DNA of 64,000 bases from an uncultured Bacteroidales bacterium (GTDB taxonomy: Bacteria > Bacteroidota > Bacteroidia > Bacteroidales > P3), in assembly GCA_949291555.1 (NCBI GenBank), contig CASEWE010000006.1:43093-107092 (forward strand). The letters are read 5' to 3'. Shown here piece by piece: positions 36,301-44,181 of the stretch. The stretch's first letter is position 1. Each line of letters starts with the position of its first letter. A program made the position numbers and the translations under genes. Under the pieces are notes generated by a model, which was not told the DNA's origin, ran no database searches, and worked only from the letters and a program-made list of their open reading frames with translations.

Positions 36301-38177
36301 TCATAATAAAAACGGCCTCCCCGTATCCTGTAATTGAAAATCCCGGCATGGAAATAACCATCGAAATGGAAATCCCGGTTCTTGTAAATGTGGACGACCG
36401 AGTCGGCCGGCATGGCGTACACGTCCTGCTTGCTGCTGAGCCGGACGAACGGCACGCCTTCCATCCGGATGTCGAGGCTGTCCAGGCGCATCACGGCCTT
36501 GACGATGCCTTCTTCCGTAGTTTTGAACTCTATTTCATCGAAATCGGCATCGCCTGCCGTCACATCCAAGGCGTGGAACAGCTGGGGCAGCAGCTCCACC
36601 TCTTTCCCTGCCGGGTCGTAACTGACGTAGCCGTAAGCGATGAGCGGGTGCAGCAAAGCCAAGGCCTGGGTCGAGGACGAACCTAACATGCGGGCCAATG
36701 CGTCTATATCCAAAGTATTGGATTTCTTCCGCTTGGCAAACGAAGCCAACAAGTAAAGCGGATTCTGCTCCATGCCTTGCATCATGATGCCCAATTCCCG
36801 AGGCGAATACAAATCCAACGACTTGAAGCTTACCGTTCCCACCCGGCCTGGAATTTCCAAAAGCCCGATCTCCACTTCCCCCCGGCCGACATGCCACCGC
36901 ATGGCTTCCAGTTCCATGCGAAGACGGTGGTACGTGTCGATGAAAGGCACGGACAACCCGGTCCCTTGCGCCTCCCCGATGTGGAATACCCGGCCGGAAG
37001 CCTCGTAACGCATCGAAACAGAAGGGCTATAGAGCGAATCCCCCTCCAAATACAGGGCGAACCGCGCCTGCGAAGAACCGATACGGCCTCGCTCCACCTG
37101 GAAGCGGTTGGAAACGAACCGGCCCCGAAGCAAATTCCCTTCACGCACCTGCAATACGGCCGGCATCCCTTCCGAGCCGAAATGGATCCGGTTTCCGGTC
37201 TGGGCGAACGGGCCCGAAAGATCCATATCTTCGAAAATACCCGCAATGGACAAGGATTCCCCTTGGGACGCGAAACGGGGATAGAGGTTCTTCAACCGCT
37301 GGTTGCCAGCCGTCAGCCGGTCGGAAAACGTTCCCGTCAGCGAACGGGGAAAAAGATAAAGGTTGGAATGAACCGCGCCTTCCGCTTGGTAGCGCCCTTG
37401 GCGCAAATTGATGGAAAAGTTTTCCAACCGGGTATGGCAGCTGTCGGGAGAAAGCCCGGCCCGGATCCAATAGACCGTTCCGCCCTGTCCCTCGAAACGG
37501 TCTTCTACCGGGTAATAAAATCCCGACACGGCATAAAGCCGCATGCTGTCCTGGGCGGATCGGCACACCAAATCGGTTTCCCGGAAATAAAACGCGGGGC
37601 CTGCCGCCTTGTCCTCGAACGTGAAGCTCCCGGAAGGCTCCGCCTGCCATCGGGCCGCAGTCCCGCGATAGAGGCAGCCATCGCGCAACAAATCGAGGGT
37701 ATGCCCAACCAAGTCATTGAATTGCTTCGGCCTTCTTTTCTTGAGGCTCTTTCGCAGGGATCCCATCCAAGCATGATAGGACGAGGCGTGCTCTTCCTGC
37801 ATTTTCCGGGCCGTCTGGAAAAAATCGAACAGTTCGGGAAAAGGCTGCAGCCTTGCCTTATGGCCCAGCCGGGCCATCTCGGCCACTTTTTCCTGTTCCG
37901 CTTGCGGCAAGCTTCCGTAATAAGCCATGTACGCCGGCAACCACGCACGTACCTGCTCGCTTTCTTCCTTCTCCAGATTCGGGTCGGAAAGCATGAAAGC
38001 GGAAAGGTTTTCCTGGAAATCCCGCCCGTCCTTGCCCAAAGGGAAATCCCGCTGGGCAGCTAAAAGGGCCGGCAAGGAAACCAGCAGGAAAAAGGCCGCG
38101 GCACGGCTTGCCCGCTCCGCCCGTTCCCGGAGCCGGGAGCAGGTTGGACTTCCAGATAAACGACAAGGACCCGGCAT
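33303..38177 (-). CDS. Very large secreted protein of unknown function
   Basis: 1,624 residues. I do not recognise a named domain. A basic N terminus is followed by a hydrophobic stretch (about 26-41, AAAFFLLVSLPALLAAQ) and a likely signal cut after AAQ. Residues about 50-180 look helical. About 460-520 resembles a winged helix. From about 180 to the end the chain is mostly short beta strands rich in aromatic and Arg/Asp residues, as in long envelope solenoids or AsmA-like proteins. An acidic insert (about 1180-1290) repeats DDFEY and DFEYEEGE. It is exported, probably to the periplasm or outer membrane, and sits between prmA (4 bases) and plsY (4 bases), so it is expressed with phospholipid genes. 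Proteins of this size near tpiA/prmA are annotated only as hypothetical in relatives I know. It is not TamB: no inner membrane anchor and DUF490 end is seen. Confidence 0.75.
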   Translation of the reverse strand: MPGPCRLSGSPTCSRLRERAERASRAAAFFLLVSLPALLAAQRDFPLGKDGRDFQENLSAFMLSDPNLEKEESEQVRAWLPAYMAYYGSLPQAEQEKVAEMARLGHKARLQPFPELFDFFQTARKMQEEHASSYHAWMGSLRKSLKKRRPKQFNDLVGHTLDLLRDGCLYRGTAARWQAEPSGSFTFEDKAAGPAFYFRETDLVCRSAQDSMRLYAVSGFYYPVEDRFEGQGGTVYWIRAGLSPDSCHTRLENFSINLRQGRYQAEGAVHSNLYLFPRSLTGTFSDRLTAGNQRLKNLYPRFASQGESLSIAGIFEDMDLSGPFAQTGNRIHFGSEGMPAVLQVREGNLLRGRFVSNRFQVERGRIGSSQARFALYLEGDSLYSPSVSMRYEASGRVFHIGEAQGTGLSVPFIDTYHRLRMELEAMRWHVGRGEVEIGLLEIPGRVGTVSFKSLDLYSPRELGIMMQGMEQNPLYLLASFAKRKKSNTLDIDALARMLGSSSTQALALLHPLIAYGYVSYDPAGKEVELLPQLFHALDVTAGDADFDEIEFKTTEEGIVKAVMRLDSLDIRMEGVPFVRLSSKQDVYAMPADSVVHIYKNRDFHFDGYFHAGIFNYRIRGGRFYYDRFQVDIADVQQLGLEVARMEEGELRKHAVESVIRSLSGTVCIDDPGNKGGRKDYPEYPIFESKQPAYVYYDTPRIQQGAYAADSFYFEVDPFRMEKLNTIQADSIRFAGTLKSYGLFPDIREHLVVRPDYSLGFVAVAPDGGWAVYDANAAFAGELSLDNGGLQGNGDFSYMGSVARSGRFVFLPHGMNAAVRAFSFSDSLSRAGGFPSARAAGVRADFSRRPPLFTLSSVKDSLLHFYREDWELEGSYSFSPGFSRARGVFRNQGRFRLQSSGFDLAPRSFRADTVHFRIHAGDLPLLDTRQHALSLDLDADRGAFRSLDGRSPVELPANGYEGRVARLDWDMQACKVYMRHEGDSASMAAMLDTMPAAGLFTASLPGEEFRSVRRAQAGLSFHATSSVFSYSDTLLEFGGVRRLLVADALFVPGQGRVEISRTGQMLPLRGARLYFGDRKRLHAFHGVSADILSSKQYRAAGLFDYKAPGLEAQSILFTGIRPLREGYSQASTTILADSGVLALNEAFQFIGKIGLNARQAYPFFSGSVRMTYQCSAGNDGQEDYAPPSWQGEPENGREDAGYDDFEYDDFEYEAEPGESDPDASGQDAPLAQEAIASSESGSSYGDFEYEEGEPDGFGDAAPRKGSSRPGRKSRKKDPDAPLPSEEAWQLPEGNPFLSDGIQFQAFINPDSVRIPVSAATRSTAGRLLGCGFYTQARSRQPLFLFMERKISTDIPNIAVSGNLEFSSADRSYRVVDSTGKGVLELRLGSCFGLASGEINPALNTYEMGIRFFGQMSRHGSSGQISVRAMGIFDFFLGEETGRRLASLLNASDYGGVSDADRQKNVRAYLREHLPEKEQEKWEEDYALTGTLSRIPDCLGQSLVFSDMEFAWDPDRKAFFSQGEAELLAVAGNPVNKPFRTMASLRKTPKGDIVDIYLEASSSLWVYFSYTNHYLQIITSDEDFNQYLSSLKGRARKKGRYEFYLSTLSKRNTFVGSFLNLQEEYR

Positions 38178-38181
38178 GGAT

Positions 38182-39114
38182 TTATTTCTTCACGAACGTC
38201 ATAGCCGCCCAGTTTTCCCGTTCGGCATGCCCTTGATAAAAGAGCCTATGGGCATTGCACTCTTTTTCGACAAGCACCATGTCTTGCGAATAAAAACCGC
38301 TCAGATGGAGCTTCCCTCCCCGGGAAAGCGCCGAGGCATAGGCCTGCATGTCGCGCAGGAGGATATTCCGGTTGATATTGGCCAGGATGCGGTCGAAACA
38401 TGCCCCTTGCAAAAGCGAGGCATCGCCCATCCTTATCCGCACCGGACAAGGAGTATTTCCGCTCTTCCCTCGTTCGGGAACCGGCTCTGGGGATTCCGGG
38501 CTTGTGCCGGGGGAATGGCTCCCGTCCTCTCCTTCCGCAAGCGGCAAACCGTTCCGGCGCACATTTTCCCGGGCATTTTCGAACGCCCACGAGTCGATAT
38601 CGATGCCCGTTACCGAAACCGCGCCTTGCAAGGCCGCAAGAATGCCCAGGATCCCCGTTCCGCATCCCATGTCCAGGACGGATTCCCCTACCGGCGGCAT
38701 TTCCTCAAGAAAACGTATCATGAGCGCCGTTGTGGGATGATGGGCTGTACCGAAAGACATCTTGGGGGCAATCTCGATATTGTAACGCGCTTGGGGAAGC
38801 GGGGCATGGAACGGGGCATGAACGAAACAGAAATCCCCGAACCGCACCGGCTCGTACTGGCTTTCCCAAACGGCATTCCAATCCTGGTCGGGTATCCGGC
38901 GCTCCGACCAATTCCCTATCCGGGGGGCATAAGGACGAAGAACCGCATCCAAGGCGCTCTTCCCGGCTTCGTAACCCGAAGCCGGGATATAGGCTTTGAG
39001 CAGGTTTTCTCCCGCCTCGAAAGACTCGAATCCCGCACCGGCCAGTTCATCTACCAGCAGATCCTGCCCGATCTCGTCCAAATGATGCTCGATATCGATT
39101 TCGTAATAATCCAT
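38182..39114 (-). CDS. prmA: Ribosomal protein L11 methyltransferase
   Basis: 310 residues from the ATG at 39114. PrmA methylates lysines and the N terminus of ribosomal protein L11 using S-adenosylmethionine. Motifs: FGTAHHPTTALMI, VLDMGCGTGILGI and LANINRNILL. A Gly/Ser/Pro/Glu-rich insert of about 28 residues (SHSPGTSPESPEPVPE) lies between the SAM strand and the next motif and is unusual for the family. An upstream frame extension of 71 residues is low-complexity and not used. It is 209 bases downstream of tpiA and 4 bases before the 1,624-residue gene. Confidence 0.9.
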   Translation of the reverse strand: MDYYEIDIEHHLDEIGQDLLVDELAGAGFESFEAGENLLKAYIPASGYEAGKSALDAVLRPYAPRIGNWSERRIPDQDWNAVWESQYEPVRFGDFCFVHAPFHAPLPQARYNIEIAPKMSFGTAHHPTTALMIRFLEEMPPVGESVLDMGCGTGILGILAALQGAVSVTGIDIDSWAFENARENVRRNGLPLAEGEDGSHSPGTSPESPEPVPERGKSGNTPCPVRIRMGDASLLQGACFDRILANINRNILLRDMQAYASALSRGGKLHLSGFYSQDMVLVEKECNAHRLFYQGHAERENWAAMTFVKK

Positions 39115-39323
39115 GACACGCGTTTTCGGCCGTCTCTCGTCTTGCCAAGCTTTCCGGTTTTCTTGCGGCCCTTGTCCAACCCTTGTGCCCGCCTGCCCTT
39201 CCTGACGGGAATAACGGGAAGGGAGCAGACCGGGTTCCCCTTCCCGGAAGACCGGCCTTCGGGAAAGGGGAACCCTCCGGCAGGAAAAAGCTGCCGCCGG
39301 TTTCTTGAAACAACAGGAAAGGC

Positions 39324-40106
39324 TCAATCAAATGAATTGACAATCTTCAGGAACTCTTCCGCTTGCAAAGATGCGCCCCCGATAAGCCCGCCATCGATGT
39401 CGGCTTGCGCAAAAAGCTCGGGAGCCGTCCGGGCATTGCAACTTCCCCCGTAAAGCAAAGGGATTGTCGCGGCTACGGCCTTCCCGTATTGCTCCTGGAT
39501 GACATTCCGGATATGCGCATGGATTTCCTGTGCTTGCGCGGGCGTGGCGGTTTTTCCCGTCCCGATTGCCCAGACCGGCTCATAAGCAATGACAAGGCGC
39601 ACGAAATCCAAGGGCTGCAAATGGAAAAGCCCGTTTTTCAACTGGCGCTCCACCGTTTCGAACTGCTTGCCCGCCTCCCGTTCCTCCAAAGTCTCGCCGA
39701 TGCAGACAATCGGCGAGATGCCGCATTGCAAAAGGCTTTCCACTTTACTGGCCACAAGACTGTCGGTCTCCCCGTAATAGCGGCGACGTTCGGAATGCCC
39801 CACGATGCAGTATTCCACGCCCATCGAAGCCAGCATCGGAGCGGAAATCTCGCCCGTATAGGCACCGGAAGCATGTTCATTCACATTCTGCGCCCCGACG
39901 CTAAAGAAAACTTGCGTCTCGTCCTCCTCGTCGCTGCCCAGGTCATGCGCCATTTCCAAATACACGGAAGGCGGGCAAACGACCACCTCGACATCGCTCT
40001 GTTCCTGGCCGTTTTTCAAAGAGTCCGCCAATTCATCGAACAGTTCTTCGGCTTCTTGGAAGGTTTTGTTCATCTTCCAATTGCCTGCCACGAGTTTCCG
40101 TCTCAT
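39324..40106 (-). CDS. tpiA: Triosephosphate isomerase
   Basis: 260 residues from the ATG at 40106. It interconverts DHAP and glyceraldehyde-3-phosphate. Active-site marks are NWKMNKT (Lys12-type), IVGHSERRRYY (His95-type) and AYEPVWAIGTGKTATP (Glu167-type). The chain ends with GGASLQAEEFLKIV. A longer frame from 40265 adds 53 low-complexity residues. It follows the BT_3928-like gene in a run that is common in Bacteroidales. Confidence 0.95.
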   Translation of the reverse strand: MRRKLVAGNWKMNKTFQEAEELFDELADSLKNGQEQSDVEVVVCPPSVYLEMAHDLGSDEEDETQVFFSVGAQNVNEHASGAYTGEISAPMLASMGVEYCIVGHSERRRYYGETDSLVASKVESLLQCGISPIVCIGETLEEREAGKQFETVERQLKNGLFHLQPLDFVRLVIAYEPVWAIGTGKTATPAQAQEIHAHIRNVIQEQYGKAVAATIPLLYGGSCNARTAPELFAQADIDGGLIGGASLQAEEFLKIVNSFD

Positions 40107-40227
40107 ATCGGGTAAATTATTGATTTTTCCTTTTCCGGGCTTGCATTTCCCGCCCCCGTCTCTTCCGGGGAGCCATGCGGGAACGCAAGCCCGGTCCCTG
40201 CCGCGCATGCCGGCAAGAACCTCCGCC

Positions 40228-41532
40228 TTACCGGTCGAAACCGTACGTTTGCCCGAAACCGGCAAAATCCACCTCCTCGGGTGCGGGGAGACGGCGCCAG
40301 TCCCAGAGCCCCAGCACGCGCGAATCCCTTACCAGCACCACGCCCGGGTTGGAGCGGATCACAGCCTTGACCGATGTGTCATCGGCAAAATAAACCGGAA
40401 TATCTTCCATCGCGTACATTTTCTGGAACTGCTTTGCGCGAGCCACCGTCGATGCGGTCAGGAAGCACGATGAATAACCGGCCTGCCGCATTTTCTTCAC
40501 GAACGCGGCGACCTTTTCCATGCCTTTCCCGTCGAGGGCATCCAGATCGTAGACCGCCACAAGGAAGAGATAACGGTCTTCCTGCAAAAGCGGCTTGGTT
40601 ATATCCAAGCCCGGATCTTCATCGTCTACCTTATCCAGAATATTGATATTGACCATCTTTTCATTGGGGTCGACATCCCTCCGGCTCACGAACTCCCAAT
40701 TTTCAACCCACTGGGGATCATCGAAAGGGCATTCCTCCAAAAGATATTCCTGCGTCTGGCCTGTCCGCTTGTCCCGGTAGGTCATGTAATGCCGCACCGG
40801 CAGGGGGTTTTCAGGAAAGAGCCGTTCCCCTTTCTTCCACTCCAGGAAATTCACCACCGGCAGATAGCGGTAATTGAAACATTCGAACCCGAGGAACAGC
40901 ACGGCCGCAAGGATGGTGACAAGCCGCACCTGGAAAAGGCTCCTCCGGGTCCTGATCCGGTTCCGGGAAAAGAACAGCGCCAGGGTGGCCGCATCCAAAG
41001 CCAGGTTTTTGTAGAAAGTCTGCCAATTGCTTATCACCAAAGCTTTTCCGAAGCAGCCGCAATCGGGTACGGGATTGGCCACGGCATCGTACCAAGTAAC
41101 TCCGGTAAAGAAAGCCATCATAAGGGCCAGCACCCAGACCGTCAATTTAAAATGGACGTTGAACAGAAGGAATATCCCGATGCAGAACTCTACCAGGTTG
41201 AGCAGGAAGGAACCCGGAACAGCCAGGAAGGAAAGCCAAGGCAAGCGGTAAGCTTCCAGATAGTCCTCGATCATGTAGGCCGTACCGGTCGGATCGACCC
41301 CCTTGGAAAGGCTCGAAAAAACAAAAACCAGCCCTACCAAGGTCCGGAACGCCACAAGGCTGGAATGCGTGAAGAATTTCCTGTTAAGGATGCAAAGGGC
41401 GATGTTGAGCAGAAGGAAAACCAGGAAGAGCAGGCTTTTTCCCGGAACCCAGGCTATCAACACCGCGGAAAGGACCACCAGCAGCAAAATCCCGTAAGAG
41501 GGAATGTAAGAGGGTATTGTCTTGGCTTGCAT
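40228..41532 (-). CDS. BT_3928-like DoxX/MauE-type membrane protein
   Basis: 434 residues. The N-terminal 225 residues hold about seven TM helices with a DoxX/MauE-like pattern and the cysteine motif NPVPDCGCFGKAL, which points to thiol/disulfide chemistry at the membrane. The C-terminal half (about 230-434) is soluble and ends with a thioredoxin-fold-like stretch (FLVAVYDLDALDGKGM, then SSCFLTAS). It belongs to the Bacteroidales family typified by BT_3928, which sits between a DUF1599 gene and tpiA, as here. Function unknown; a redox role is an inference. Confidence 0.8.
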   Translation of the reverse strand: MQAKTIPSYIPSYGILLLVVLSAVLIAWVPGKSLLFLVFLLLNIALCILNRKFFTHSSLVAFRTLVGLVFVFSSLSKGVDPTGTAYMIEDYLEAYRLPWLSFLAVPGSFLLNLVEFCIGIFLLFNVHFKLTVWVLALMMAFFTGVTWYDAVANPVPDCGCFGKALVISNWQTFYKNLALDAATLALFFSRNRIRTRRSLFQVRLVTILAAVLFLGFECFNYRYLPVVNFLEWKKGERLFPENPLPVRHYMTYRDKRTGQTQEYLLEECPFDDPQWVENWEFVSRRDVDPNEKMVNINILDKVDDEDPGLDITKPLLQEDRYLFLVAVYDLDALDGKGMEKVAAFVKKMRQAGYSSCFLTASTVARAKQFQKMYAMEDIPVYFADDTSVKAVIRSNPGVVLVRDSRVLGLWDWRRLPAPEEVDFAGFGQTYGFDR

Positions 41533-41538
41533 AACGTT

Positions 41539-42129
41539 TTATTTGTTTCCGGTGTCCCGCGGATTCCCGGGAGCGTTTCCCGCAGGCTCCTTTTCATCCA
41601 TTTGAATCAAGGCGAAGACCGCATAATTCAAAATATCGAAATAGTTGGCATCCAGCCCTTCCGAAACGCATGTCTTCCCCCCCGCATCTTCAATCTGCTT
41701 GACACGGAGAAGCTTCATCAGGATAATGTCTACCAGGGATTCCTGCCGCATGTTCCGCCACGCTTCCCCGTAATCATGGTTCTTGCGCTGCATGAGGCGG
41801 AAAGCCTTTCCCGCATACTCGTCGTACTTGCGCAGGGCCGTTTCCGCGGGAAGCGGGCCGTCGGCATAGCCGAGTTCCAATTGCACAAGGGCCATGATCG
41901 AGTAATTCACGATACCGACGAATTCGTCCCGGATGCCTTCATCAACCTGGGCCTGCCCCGTAAGCTGCAAAGTCCGGATACGGTTGGCTTTGATATAAAT
42001 CTGATCGGTAAGGGAAGAAGGACGCAACACGTGCCATGCGGCACCGTAATCGCGCAACTTGGCCGAATACATTTCCCGGCAACGGGAAACGGCCTGAGAA
42101 TACTGCTGATCTGTCTTTTCGGAACCCAT
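41539..42129 (-). CDS. DUF1599 (Nmad1) protein with two tandem repeats
   Basis: 196 residues from the ATG at 42129; an in-frame start at 42153 lies in the promoter region and is not used. The chain is a clear internal duplication: KLRDYGAAW...FVGIVNYSIMALVQ (about 8-86) is repeated as KNHDYGEAW...YFDILNYAVFALIQ (about 101-180). DUF1599 was renamed nucleotide modification associated domain 1 in Pfam, but its role in Bacteroidetes housekeeping operons is unknown. It heads the operon, starts 6 bases before the BT_3928-like gene, and is divergent from folP. Confidence 0.88.
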   Translation of the reverse strand: MGSEKTDQQYSQAVSRCREMYSAKLRDYGAAWHVLRPSSLTDQIYIKANRIRTLQLTGQAQVDEGIRDEFVGIVNYSIMALVQLELGYADGPLPAETALRKYDEYAGKAFRLMQRKNHDYGEAWRNMRQESLVDIILMKLLRVKQIEDAGGKTCVSEGLDANYFDILNYAVFALIQMDEKEPAGNAPGNPRDTGNK

Positions 42130-42146
42130 GCCGAATGCTGCTTGAA

Positions 42147-42178
42147 TTTGCAAAAATACGCATGTTTAGGTACTTTTG
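42147..42178 (+). promoter_or_regulatory. Promoter of folP-cdaA
   Basis: TTTG (42147-42150), 20 bases, then TACTTTTG (42171-42178), a full match to the Bacteroidetes -33/-7 consensus. Transcription would start near 42185, about 16 bases before the folP start codon. Confidence 0.8.
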
Positions 42179-42181
42179 CAA
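42151..42181 (-). promoter_or_regulatory. Promoter of the DUF1599-mazG operon
   Basis: On the minus strand TTG (42179-42181), 20 bases, then TATTTTTG (42151-42158). It is the mirror image of the folP promoter; each -33 box touches the other promoter's -7 box, so both cannot be occupied at once. Confidence 0.78.
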
Positions 42182-42200
42182 CCGCTCAAAAGGCTTGAAA

Positions 42201-43082
42201 ATGGCGTACAATCTCAATCTCGGAGGCCGTCTTCTTTCATTGTCCGAACCCAAAGTGATGGGCATCGTCAACCTCACGCCCGACTCCTTTTTTGCCCAAA
42301 GCCGATACCAAGACACGTGCCAAGTGGTACGGAAGGTTGCCTCCATGCTCGAAGACGGGATGGACATCCTCGACCTCGGCGCGGTTTCTTCCCGCCCGGG
42401 AGCGACCTTCCCCTCGCCCGAAGAAGAGTGGCAACGCTTGGAAAAGCCGCTCAAAGCCCTTGTGCGGGAATTTCCCTCCTTAGTGATTTCCATCGACACT
42501 TTCCGCTCGGAGATAGCCCTCCGCTGCGCCGATGAAGGGGCGCTCGTCATCAACGACATCTCGGCAGGCGCTTTCGACCCCGGGATGTTTCCCGCCGTGG
42601 CCCGGCTCCAGCTTCCTTACGTGCTGATGCACATGGAGAAAACCCCCGACTGCATGCAGGAAAATCCTCGTTACAAGGATGTGGTAGGCGACCTGATAGC
42701 CTATTTTTCGGAAAAAGCCCGCGCGGCCCGCATGGCCGGAATACACGATATCATCCTCGATCCCGGTTTCGGCTTCGCCAAAACCTTGGAGCACAATTAC
42801 CGGCTGCTGGCCCATCTGCAGGATTTTTCCGTACTGGGAATGCCCGTACTGGCAGGACTGTCGCGAAAGTCCATGCTGTACAAGCTATTGGGCACCACGC
42901 CGCAGGAAGCCCTCAACGCCACCACGGCCGCCAACATGCTCGCCTTGGCCAACGGGGCTTCGATCCTACGGGTGCACGATGTGAAAGAAGCTGCGGAATG
43001 CGTCCGCATTTACCGCCAATACCGCATCGGGGCCGCAAACAATCCCGATGCGGAAAGCCGGAAACCCCGCATCACCCCATAA
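42201..43082 (+). CDS. folP: Dihydropteroate synthase
   Basis: 293 residues from the ATG at 42201. It joins a pterin diphosphate and p-aminobenzoate in folate synthesis and is the target of sulfonamides. Motifs are VMGIVNLTPDSFF, ILDLGAVSSRPG, DPGFGFAKTLEHN and GLSRKSMLYKLLG. A longer upstream frame overlaps the promoter and the divergent gene and is rejected. It is followed by cdaA after 12 bases; this pairing is common in Bacteroidetes. Confidence 0.95.
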   Translation: MAYNLNLGGRLLSLSEPKVMGIVNLTPDSFFAQSRYQDTCQVVRKVASMLEDGMDILDLGAVSSRPGATFPSPEEEWQRLEKPLKALVREFPSLVISIDTFRSEIALRCADEGALVINDISAGAFDPGMFPAVARLQLPYVLMHMEKTPDCMQENPRYKDVVGDLIAYFSEKARAARMAGIHDIILDPGFGFAKTLEHNYRLLAHLQDFSVLGMPVLAGLSRKSMLYKLLGTTPQEALNATTAANMLALANGASILRVHDVKEAAECVRIYRQYRIGAANNPDAESRKPRITP

Positions 43083-43094
43083 ATCCCGACTGCC

Positions 43095-43922
43095 ATGGAA
43101 AACGTGAGAATCTGGTTCGAAAATTTCTCCTTCATCCAAGCCCTCGACATCTTCATCGTGGCTTTCCTGGCCTACCAAATATACAAACTGGTCAAAGGCA
43201 CTTCCGCTTTGAATATCGTGCTGACCATCATCGGCATCTATATTCTCTGGAAAATCGCCGGACAACTGGCCATGCCGCTCACGACCGAAATCCTCGACCG
43301 GGTCGTCAGCATGGGTTTCTTAGCCATCGTGGTGGTCTTCCAGCCTGAAATCAGGCGGTTCCTCTTCATGCTCACCACCCCTACGGCCATCAACAACAAG
43401 CACCGGCACCGGATCCTGAACCGGCTCAAAGCTCGAGGGAAAATAAAACGGGAACTCAATATCACCCAGGTGGTCCAAGCCTGCATGCACATGAGCCAGG
43501 AAAAGACGGGCGCTTTGATCATCCTCACCCAGCTCAACCGGCTTCCGGCCACCGTCGCAACGGGCGAACGCATCGACGGGATTGTTTCCAGCGCTTTGAT
43601 CGAGAACATTTTCTTCAAGAACAGCCCTCTTCACGACGGGGCGCTCATTATCGAAAAGAACAAGATCATCGCGGCGCGCTGCATCCTGCCTGTCACCAAC
43701 AACAAGAACATTTCCGCCAATCTCGGCCTGCGGCACCGATCAGCCATCGGCATTACCGAACAGTCCGATGCGTTGGCCATCGTGTGTTCGGAAGAAACCG
43801 GGTCCATCTCGTACTGCTTGTTCGGGAACGTGACTTACGATGTAACCCCCACCCAGCTGAGGGCCAAAATCGAGGAATTTTTCGAAGACAAGGAAGTCCT
43901 CGACCAGCAAAGCTCCCTCTGA
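43095..43922 (+). CDS. cdaA: Diadenylate cyclase (c-di-AMP synthase) CdaA
   Basis: 275 residues. It joins two ATP to make the second messenger c-di-AMP. Three N-terminal TM helices (about 12-85) precede a DAC domain with the catalytic LHDGALII (DGA) and LGLRHRSAIG (RHR) motifs. It lies 12 bases after folP. The membrane form with three helices is CdaA (DacA) rather than DisA. It may regulate envelope or osmotic state; no c-di-AMP phosphodiesterase is in the window. Confidence 0.94.
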   Translation: MENVRIWFENFSFIQALDIFIVAFLAYQIYKLVKGTSALNIVLTIIGIYILWKIAGQLAMPLTTEILDRVVSMGFLAIVVVFQPEIRRFLFMLTTPTAINNKHRHRILNRLKARGKIKRELNITQVVQACMHMSQEKTGALIILTQLNRLPATVATGERIDGIVSSALIENIFFKNSPLHDGALIIEKNKIIAARCILPVTNNKNISANLGLRHRSAIGITEQSDALAIVCSEETGSISYCLFGNVTYDVTPTQLRAKIEEFFEDKEVLDQQSSL

Positions 43923-44009
43923 CGGACCGGCGGAAACCGGCAAACTTCGCCCCCCCTCCCCGAAACCGTAGGCAAACGCTCGGGAACCGCCTTCCCCCGG
44001 GCATAAAAA

Positions 44010-44047
44010 AATGACTTTGACGGAAACCCGATCCTGTCAAAGCCATT
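44010..44047 (-). terminator. Terminator of ychF, between convergent genes
   Basis: A 12-bp stem with one mismatch (44010-44021 with 44036-44047). On the minus strand it is followed by a run of T residues. The rest of 43923-44181 shows no gene. Confidence 0.75.
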
Positions 44048-44181
44048 CCCTTGTCTTCCAACCGAAACTCATAGGGCCTTTCAGCAACTCCTGGCCGCCC
44101 TTGCAAAACCAAAGGAACCGCAAGCCGCGGCACGGGAGCCGAATCCGGAGGTTTGCGCAAGAACACCCGGAAAAGCCGGAT

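Noticed and set aside
33303..38177. TamB/AsmA assignment for the 1,624-residue protein
   Set aside because: It has a cleavable signal rather than an inner membrane anchor and lacks the C-terminal DUF490 pattern.
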